DNA from: Heterostelium album PN500
Lineage: Eukaryota > Evosea > Eumycetozoa > Acytosteliales > Acytosteliaceae
Reading direction: 5' to 3'
Length of the DNA stretch: 64,000 bases
Assembly (NCBI RefSeq): GCF_000004825.1
Contig: NW_008805065.1
Location: 1,116,001-1,180,000 of the forward strand
A model generated the notes under the pieces. That model saw only the letters and a program-made list of their open reading frames with translations. It did not search any database and had not been told where the DNA came from. Below are positions 56,539 to 64,000 of the stretch, one piece after another. Each line of letters begins with the position of its first letter. Within the stretch, counting starts at the first letter, position 1. Made by a program: the position numbers and the translations under genes.

Positions 56539-58003
56539 TTATTGATTGCATACGTCAATATAATCTGGAACCATTAGAGAATAAGATAGATCTAAGAATG
56601 TTTGAATTGGACACATAACACCATTACAAGTTGGGAGTGTGTAAGATTCACCATTGTATTTGAATTGCAAATAGTAATCTCCAGTGTTGTCTTGCCAGAT
56701 TTCCATTTCAACATGACTGGCATATGCTATTATTTTTGAATCAACAGTGTGTTAGAATGATTTAATCAAATTTTTTAATAAAAAAAAAACAACATACCTG
56801 GCCAAATCTTGTATAGACCAAAAAGATTAACGAATGGACCAACTGAATCGTCGTGACCAGAGAACAAAACGTATTTCAATGGTGAAGCACCAGAGAGGAA
56901 ATTCTCAATGTTTTGAACAACCTCTTGGAGGAACGATGACATGGCAAGTCTAGAGTAACTCTCTGAACCGAATGGGTAACTTTCTGTGAAGAACGATGCT
57001 TCATAGACTTGTTGAACGAGATCATCGGTGATACCATCTGGAAGTGGGAATCCGTGACATTGCAATGCAAAGAAGTAGTCCATGAAGGAACTCCATCCTG
57101 GGAAATTGGGTTCACCAAGAGTGCTCATGATGGTCTGTTGAAGTTGGGCATTCTGTTGGATGAACTGCTGGTAGACTGGGAGCGATGTCAAATTGTTGTA
57201 GAGGGTGTTGAGTGCTGGACAGAGCACGGTGTTTGGCGACATATTCTCGTGATAGTCATCCATGGTGTGGATGTCAATGACATCGATCATCGATGCTGCG
57301 TTGGGTGGTGGTGGGTAGAGAGCAGTAAGCTCGGATTGTGCCGATTGCACAGTACGATAGACGTCGGTGGAACGCACCCAGACCTCAGAGAGATTCAAAT
57401 GCTCAGAAAGCAATCCATACTTTTGTACGTAGAGTTGACGGAATGTGGTTCCGAGTTGAGAGTGTTGTGCGAAACCAAGATCTGTAAGTTGACCAAGTGA
57501 GCAGTTACCTGGGAAAAAGTTACGACCTGGGAGATAGACCTTACGGAATTGACGTGAAGCTGGTGGAATAGCTTCAACATCGTTGTGTGATGGATTCATA
57601 AAGGTTGCCAACGAACAGTTCCAAGTTGCGAATTGACCAGTTGGTGGACGATATAATGGTGTACGATCACCATGACGAATTAAAACTAAAAAGAATATTA
57701 TTATTAAATGTAAAATCATCATAATGAATATTTATATAACTATTTACTTTGAACAAACTTTAATGTCATTCCTTGAGTATCCTCAGATGGAGTCTAAATA
57801 TAGATGATTTTAATGAAAAAAAAACAGATAGAAAATAGAATCAATCAATCAGTAACCATTCTATGGTGATTGTATTCATTGCTTTGAATGATCAAATAGA
57901 AACTTACAGCCAATGGTGCTTGACAATAGAATGGCTTTTGAGAGTAACATAGTTGTACAATTAGAAGTACTACAACTAAAATAGATAATGATTTGCTATT
58001 CAT
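56539..58003 (-). CDS. Secreted/lysosomal histidine acid phosphatase (clade 2)
   Basis: Four exons on the minus strand (58003-57908, 57793-57748, 57685-56798, 56726-56539) give 405 residues; the 46-base second exon was placed by phase. A signal peptide (SLSILVVVLLIVQLCYS) precedes the catalytic core. The second splice lies just before the nucleophile motif ILIRHGDRTP, whose His becomes phosphorylated. LFSGHDDSV near 56870 is the proton-donor HD motif. Between them are VWVRSTDVYRTVQSAQSEL and several Cys expected to form disulphides. Length and motifs fit the lysosomal/prostatic acid phosphatase group; the D. discoideum counting-factor protein CF60 belongs to the same superfamily. It should hydrolyse phosphomonoesters at low pH outside the cell or in lysosomes. 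The start at 58003 was chosen because the upstream in-frame sequence lacks a better signal. Confidence 0.92.
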
Positions 58004-58495
58004 TATTACTTTTATAAATAATAAATAAACTAAAAAAAAAAAATAAAGAATAAAATTAAATATAAATATATATACTTGTTGTTGTTGAGTTGATATTAAA
58101 ACTCTTAACAACTTATAAGTTTATAAATATAATTAAATTAATGATCTGTGTGTGGGTAAACTAAAAATTACTGACATTTTATATTCAAAAAAAGTTAAAC
58201 GATTAATAAAAAAAAAAAAAAAAAAAATGGTATTACAATTAATCGTGACAAAGAGTTGTTTACGTAAAATGATTCCAACCTTGTTGCATTGTCAATATAA
58301 CAGCAACAAAAAGATTGCATATGAAAGAAATTTTGATAGGTCGTTAATAAGGTGAAGCTTTTTTTGTTGAAAAAATAGATATTTTTTTTTTTATTGGTTT
58401 TATATTTAATTAATAAATAAATTGCTACGTATTGGAAATTTGAGGTGGCTAGTTATATAGATAAAATTAATTAAATATATTTTATTTGGTTTATT
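58004..58495. other. AT-rich spacer, no gene
   Basis: About 490 bases between the start of the acid phosphatase gene and the 3' end of the RBBP6 gene. An open stretch at 58152-58355 is interrupted in sense by a 19-base A run and has no family features, so it is not called. Confidence 0.4.
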
Positions 58496-60818
58496 TTATC
58501 TACGATATTTGTCATCGTGATGTGATGAAGACGATGAAGATGACGACGAAGATCGATATGATCTTCCACTGTCTCTTTCTCTTTCTCTATCTCTATCTTT
58601 TTCTCTGTCTCTGTCTCTATCTCTATCACTGTAACTACTTCTACTTTTGTCATCTCTATAATCTCTATCGTCCCTTCTGTCATCTCTTCTATCTCTTCTA
58701 TCATCTCGTCTGTCATCTCTTCTATCATCACGTTTATAATTTCTATCTCTATCTCTGTCTCTATCTCTATCTCTATCTCTTTCTCTTTCTCTTTCTTTTT
58801 CTTTTTCTCTTTCTCTTTCTCTTTCTCTTTCTCTTTCCCTTTCCCTTTCTCTATCTTTGTCTTTGTCTTTTTCTCTTTCTCTATCTCTCTCGCGTGCTCT
58901 TTCTTTTTCTCTTTCGCGCTCTCTTTCTCTATCCCTGTCTTTTTCTCTTTCGCGTTCCCTTTCTCTTTCGCGTTCTCTTTCGCGTTCTCTATCTCTTTCC
59001 GAATCTCTGTCTTTATGGTCTCTCTCAGAAGGATATCTATTGGTGGAGTGGTAAGATGATGATGATGACTGTCTCTGATCTCTGTCTCTGTGATCTCTAT
59101 CGTTGCTTCTTCTATGACCGTTTTCATATGACTAAAATAGATATTAAAATAAATGAAAATAAAAATGTTAACATTTGGAATCTTTGTTTTATTTAACCAT
59201 ATATAAAAGTATACTTTTGAATCGTCGGCAGTTGGTTTAGCACGCTTGTTTGGATCGGAGGCATCCGTTGTCTTTTGATGATCGTCTCTTTCAAGGGATC
59301 TCTTCTTTGAGTCATTTCTCTCGTATTCACTCAACTTTGACATCTCTACACCCATTTCCTTTTGGCAACTAGGACACAATATATCTTTGTCTTTATTACC
59401 CAACATTCTTTCCTTATTCAAATAATCTTTAATACCTATATATATATATATAAATTATATAAACAATCAAATAAATAATCAATTTTATTATTATAATTAA
59501 AATATACAAACAAACAATTAAAGATATATTTATACTTACATTTAAAACAAAATGACTTTTTACAACATGTTGAAACAAAATAGGACGATGTATTACATTG
59601 TCTTTGACAGATAGGACATTGTTGTGGTTGTTGTAGTTGATGTTCAACGACTGCAGACGTTGAACTACCATTGAGTTCGCCCAGTGCAGATGCACTTCCT
59701 GTGTGAATTGGTGAATTCTTGGCACTGTTATTCTCAGACTTTATATCGGACATTGACGTAATATTGTCTTCATTCTTTGGTGTAGTTCCACCCAATGCTT
59801 CATTAGTCTTTTTCTCTTCCAACTGTATGATAGATTTAGCCATTTTATTAAATTCTGATCTGTTGTTGTTGTTGTTGTTGATTATTGAATTAATAAACTA
59901 ATTAATTATATAAGTAAAATAAATATATTATACATACTCATGAGTTAAAACAACGGCAACACCACCGCCTGGCATTAAAACAGTTGATGAACCGGCAGTA
60001 CCTGGATTCTGAACTGGTCTAAGAAAGATCTTTGGTATACCTGATGCCTTCTTGGACTTTGGATGGTTAAAGTTGGGATCGCCATTGGTCGGACACTGGT
60101 TGATATAGTGACCTGGCTGGTTACAACGATGACATATATAATAAGGTGGTGGTGCTACCACTCTGTCTGTTGGGAAATTATGTGTACGATGTTCTCTTGT
60201 ATATGGTCTGTCACTTTAATGATGAATATACATAAATATAATTAGTTTTATGCATATTATTGATATAGATAGATGTTACTTACGCTCCTAAGCCAGCTTG
60301 TGTTTGGATGAGAGCATTGATCTTAGCGCTCTCATCGTCTTGTGATTCGTCGACACTGCCAGTACTGTCTTTGATCAACAACGGATCTGGTGTTGGATTT
60401 GCAATGGTTGTCTTGGTACTGGAGATTCCAGCATTGGCCGACAACGTAGCGGTCAATGACTTTGAAGGTTGTGTAACTGGCACTCTCTTAATAATCAACG
60501 ACGTATTCTTTGGAATCAAAAAGGAATCATCTTTATAATCTAGATTGATTATTATATAATATAAGATAAGTAAAAGTAAGTTAGTAAGTTAAGCTATAAA
60601 CAAATAATCTAGGATTATATATATATATATATATATATAGATAGATATGTACCTTCACCTGATTGAGCATTTGAAATAAGTAGATCAAAGTCAGTGGATT
60701 TACCCATGTTTCTCTTTGTTACCAAGATCTTCTTGAGGTCGCACACCGAGATGTGTGTTCCATCAAAGGTGGCAGTATCATAGTCTTTGGCACTCTTGAA
60801 TTTGAAATGAACAGACAT
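58496..60818 (-). CDS. rbbp6: RBBP6/Mpe1 family protein: DWNN, zinc knuckle, RING, Arg/Glu-rich tail
   Basis: Six exons on the minus strand (60818-60653, 60539-60284, 60213-59938, 59859-59540, 59435-59215, 59131-58496) give 624 residues. Residues 1-75 are the DWNN ubiquitin-like domain (SVHFKFKSAKDYDTATFDG, HISVCDLKK, then DYKDDSFLIPKNTSLIIKR). A CCHC zinc knuckle follows at about 155 (YICHRCNQPGHYINQCP). A RING/U-box-like module lies at about 315-375 (CPICQRQC, then CCKKSFCFKCIKDYL, then CPSC). The last 210 residues are an RS-like tail dominated by ER/RD dipeptides with a Ser/His end. The family joins pre-mRNA cleavage and polyadenylation (yeast Mpe1 in CPF) with ubiquitin ligase activity, and acts in the nucleus. 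The human protein is far longer; this is the compact form. Confidence 0.95.
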
Positions 60819-61562
60819 TGTATACTATCGTGCGCGCTTTAGCTATAGAATAGAGATTAAGCAATTCTTTATTTAAATGAATTATAGCAAATAGAGCCAA
60901 AATTTTAACTTTTTCTTTTTCTTTTTTTTCTTTTTTTTTTTTTTCGTACTAATATTTAATAAACAAGAATCACAATGAACAACAACTAACTAACGAACGA
61001 ACGAACGAACGAATGTTTATTATTTATATAAAATTGATAAATAATAATAATAATAATAATTGTATAATGATTAATAATAATTATTTAACTCTTTTTATAA
61101 AATATATAAAAAATGAATTTTATATATTAAATTTATTTATAAATAACTATCAAAAATATTATATTATCTTTCTCTTTCTCTTTTTCTTTTATCTATCTAT
61201 CTTTATTTTACCGCTAACTCTTTTTGTGAAACCAATTGATTGATTCTTATAAAAATGCTCTCCTTTTTGTCTTTTTGTTTTTATTTACTAGTAAAAAAAA
61301 AATAGTAAATAATAAAAAATTAAACTAAATTAATAACTTAAGTTAAAATAGCACCTTATTCTTTTCTGATAATTTAGATCTTGATATACATAAATATATA
61401 AATATTACCAATACAATAAAAAAATGAAATAAAATCATTAACTAAAATTTTGTTATTTTTATTGTAACTTTTTTTTTTTTTTTTTTTTTTTTTAATTTTA
61501 ATTTAATTTTTTATTATTTATTATAATAAGATAAAAGAAATTATTTTATTATTATTTGTTTT
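60819..61562. other. AT-rich intergenic region
   Basis: About 740 bases. It holds the RBBP6 promoter on the left and the 3' flank of the LRR/TIG/EGF gene on the right. A (ACGA)n run of about five units lies near 60990-61013, ATA/ATT triplets near 61038-61060, and a 21-base T run at 61470-61492. No gene is seen. Confidence 0.4.
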
Positions 61563-64000
61563 TTAGGCATTAATTCTTTCTAATTTTGATGTGGAATTGG
61601 GATCATCATCTTCTTGTGATGCTTTCTTTACAATTAGTATTCCACTCTTTGTAAATTTGATATAGAATTTCATTCTGATTATTAAAACTAAAATGATGAT
61701 TATTGTAATCGAGGTGATTGGTACGACGATGGCAACGGGCAATACCCATAGTCTTTCGCTTTCGGAACACTTGTTCGACGGGTTGGGATTGACCAACACT
61801 GAAAAATCTGGATCCAACACACAGATCGAACAGAACGGCAAGTTGATACCGACATACACTTCATTCTCGGTTTGCTTGACAATCTCCGTGGTGATAAACG
61901 TTGGACGACCGTCAGAGAGCATCCTATCGATGAAACGACCCTGCAGTGTCTTGCCATTTTTCTCTATCGTTAGATAGTTGAGTGTATTACTGCCGATAGC
62001 ATTGATATTGGTACTGGCACATTCGGCATCGAATTTAACACTGGTCTTGATCACCAGTTGCAGTGTATTCAGCCGACCCAAGAATCGCCAGTACGAGATC
62101 GACGCGGTCAACTTCACCGAATCCTGATCCATAAAGAGATCGAGTCCGGCAAATGAAATATTGGTCGGTTGATTAAAGTAGGTGACTTGATAAGTAATGG
62201 TAGCGGTTTCAAACGATGTCGAGTATGTCCATTGTGTTTTGTTGTTCTGGGAGGACGCGACAAAGTCTTTGAGAAGCACTTCACGGACTTGGTTCATCGA
62301 GCCGTCTCTCTCTATAACGGAGTACACTTGGAAGTCGAATTTCGCATTGTCTTTGATGATGGTGGTACTATTGGTTCCGGGAACGACAAGTACCGGTCCG
62401 GAATACTGTTGGTCACAATTCATTCCAGTCCATCCACGGTCACAGAGGCACGATCCATAGTTACAAATACCATGCCCATTACAGTCCGGAATGTGACAAT
62501 TCACTCTCTCAGGATCGTCAGAGTAAGTAAAAGATCGAGATGCATTGGCGACAACAGAGTTGACTGTTACCAACACATCTTTCAGTCCGAACGTACCTTG
62601 CTCTTCCAAAGTGCATAGAATCTGTGAGAAATTCAAAAATTGAATATGACACGGTAGATTACCGATCACAACAGAGCTATTAAAAAAATCGTACCCATAT
62701 AGCCCATAAATAGTTACATTTCCACCTTTGGATGGACAAGTAGTTGATGCACTAATAAAAGGATATGTATAGTCTGGTGAGGTGAATATGAATTATTATT
62801 AATTATTTAGAAATTGATTGATAATTAATTAATTTTTACTTACTTCTTCTATAGATATATGTATAGTTGGTAGTTATAATAGTATTGGCGGGTGTGAGTA
62901 TTGTAATTTGAAAGATATAAGTATCATCTGGAATGTTTACATCGTAGACAGTACAACCTGCAGCTGCACTGAGCGCTTGCTCAACTTCACATCGGTAGTG
63001 ACCTAGTGCCATTGCGATTCTTGAAGTATTATCACCAAATCCTCTACCCAACATGAAAAAGCTAATTCCATAATTTCCAGCTGTATAAACACTTATATTA
63101 GAAATCTGGGCACCCTGAAGCGTAAGAGGTGCTGAAATACTAATGTTGTTTGCAGATGGGAAACTAACATTTATATATCTATCTACATACAACATACTCC
63201 AAATAGGTCCACTATTAAAAAGATAAGTCATTCTAAAATTGAAAAATAAATGTTTGTTAATAAAAAAAACTTGAAAGATATTATAAAATTACAATACATA
63301 CCCTAATCTTTCATTAGGAACTTCATTAATGATCGTTGTCTTTGGTGATTTTGTTGCAAAGGCATTTTCCCATCCAATATCTGTACCATAGATAGTCAAT
63401 GTTGATTTATCATATAGTAATGCTGTTTGTATTTTTATAGTTGCTAATAATAATAATAGGAGTTATTATTAAAATAACAAAAACATGTAATAATTAATAA
63501 TAAGTAAAACATACTGCAAGGTGGATATTGGCTTGGTGTCCAATTATCCCTATAGTTTGAAAATTGATTTCCAACAATCATGCTCTTGACTAGTTTGCTA
63601 TAAAGATGGCAGGTAACACATGTTGGAAGCTCCCCGGTCATCAGGTTATATGATAGATTGAAATTGTAGTGACAGTATTCTTTTGGGATTAAACCAGAAA
63701 ACTTATTATTACTGTAATCCAATAAATTTGCTTGTGGATAAATTGGTGGCGTTCCAGCTAGTAAATTTTTACTAAGTGTAAAAATATTCAATGTATTTGA
63801 TATTGGAACATTTGGTGAAAGAGGCTTTGTGATACCTATACCAGAAAGTATACTATTTGAATAGAAGTAAGTTAAAACAAACTTTTTTGGTTTATATTAA
63901 AATAATTTATTACTTACATATAAGTTAGAGATTGACCAAAAGCTGAAAATGGAATTTCACCATTGATGTTGTAATTTGGAGAGTTGGAAATAGTACTAGA
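61563..64000 (-). CDS. LRR/TIG/EGF single-pass membrane protein (ComC-like), 5' end outside window
   Basis: Minus-strand exons: 64000 (incomplete) to 63918, 63852-63515, 63443-63302, 63232-62844 and 62773-61563, all in phase; about 720 residues are visible. First come leucine-rich repeats (GEIPFSAFGQSLTYI, LTLSKNLLAG-like, LLDYSNNKFSGLIPKEYC, NLSYNLMTGELPTC). Then there are TIG/IPT-like beta domains (STLTIYGTDIGW, and CPSKGGNVTIYGLYG). An EGF-like domain follows (CHIPDCNGHGICNYGSCLCDRGWTG), then a beta-rich region, a membrane helix (LPVAIVVPITSITIIIILVLII) and a 40-residue basic then acidic tail. The N-terminus and signal peptide lie off the window. The order matches a large dictyostelid family that includes the EGF-like protein ComC, thought to act in cell-cell communication or matrix contact. 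Its ligand is unknown. Confidence 0.88.

Noticed and set aside
58152-58355. 67-codon frame upstream of the acid phosphatase gene
   Set aside because: Runs through a 19-base A tract and has no conserved features or plausible gene context.
58486-59196. 236-codon plus-strand frame of Leu/Phe/Tyr/Ser runs, and an alternative Glu/Lys-rich minus frame
   Set aside because: Both arise from the purine-rich tract coding the ER/RD tail of RBBP6; only the frame joined by the exon 5/6 splice ends in a normal stop after SSSHHDDKYRR.
1-64000. CRISPR arrays, bacterial operons, rRNA genes
   Set aside because: None present; this is eukaryotic nuclear DNA with spliced genes and single-gene transcription units.

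Overview
The window is genomic DNA of a social amoeba (dictyostelid). The evidence is the very AT-rich intergenic DNA, the short AT-rich GT..AG introns (about 70-120 bases), the Asn/Gln/Thr homopolymer tracts in proteins, a small Gly-rich HssA/2C/7E-type gene with a 13-base first exon, and tRNA genes carrying retroelement remnants. Coding regions are clearly less AT-rich than in Dictyostelium discoideum, so a different dictyostelid is more likely; the species cannot be named from the sequence. Exon limits were set by hand from GT..AG signals, reading phase and family alignment.

Left part (1-33.6 kb), gene-dense, mostly conserved housekeeping genes: the 5' part of a cobalamin adenosyltransferase (-), an atypical Rho-family GTPase (+), a protein made of 41-residue TPR-like units (+), NOL6/Utp22 (+), a coiled-coil protein (-), nucleoporin gp210/NUP210 (+), UDP-glucose:glycoprotein glucosyltransferase (+), a POT peptide transporter (+), a HssA-like small protein (+), RPAP3 (-), a B-box/beta-propeller protein (-), and a two-ubiquitin-fold coiled-coil protein (-).

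Middle (33.6-44.7 kb): a 2.9 kb AT-rich gap with a decayed coding fragment, a Gln/His/Asn-rich zinc-finger protein (+), VMP1 (-), a PRA1 Rab acceptor (-) and GCP3/Spc98 (-). Nucleoporin, UGGT and VMP1 reflect nuclear-envelope and ER biology; GCP3 nucleates microtubules.

Accessory zone (44.7-56.5 kb), gene-poor: two identical tRNA-Glu(UUC) genes in opposite orientation, each followed by a related block of about 220 bp; one intron-containing tRNA-Thr(AGU); a very Cys-rich secreted protein, a METTL-type methyltransferase, a small secreted protein, retroelement remnants upstream of one tRNA, and two insertions (about 1.15 kb and 0.4 kb, the latter poly(A)-tailed) downstream of it. A GC-rich hairpin follows all three tRNA genes.

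Right part (56.5-64 kb): a secreted histidine acid phosphatase (-), RBBP6/Mpe1 (-), and the 3' part of a LRR/TIG/EGF single-pass membrane protein (-) running off the end. No virus-like system or obviously new multi-gene system was found. The most unusual points are the GTPase that lacks its catalytic switch II, the tRNA-linked duplicated modules and hairpins, and the Cys-rich secreted protein isolated between tRNA genes.
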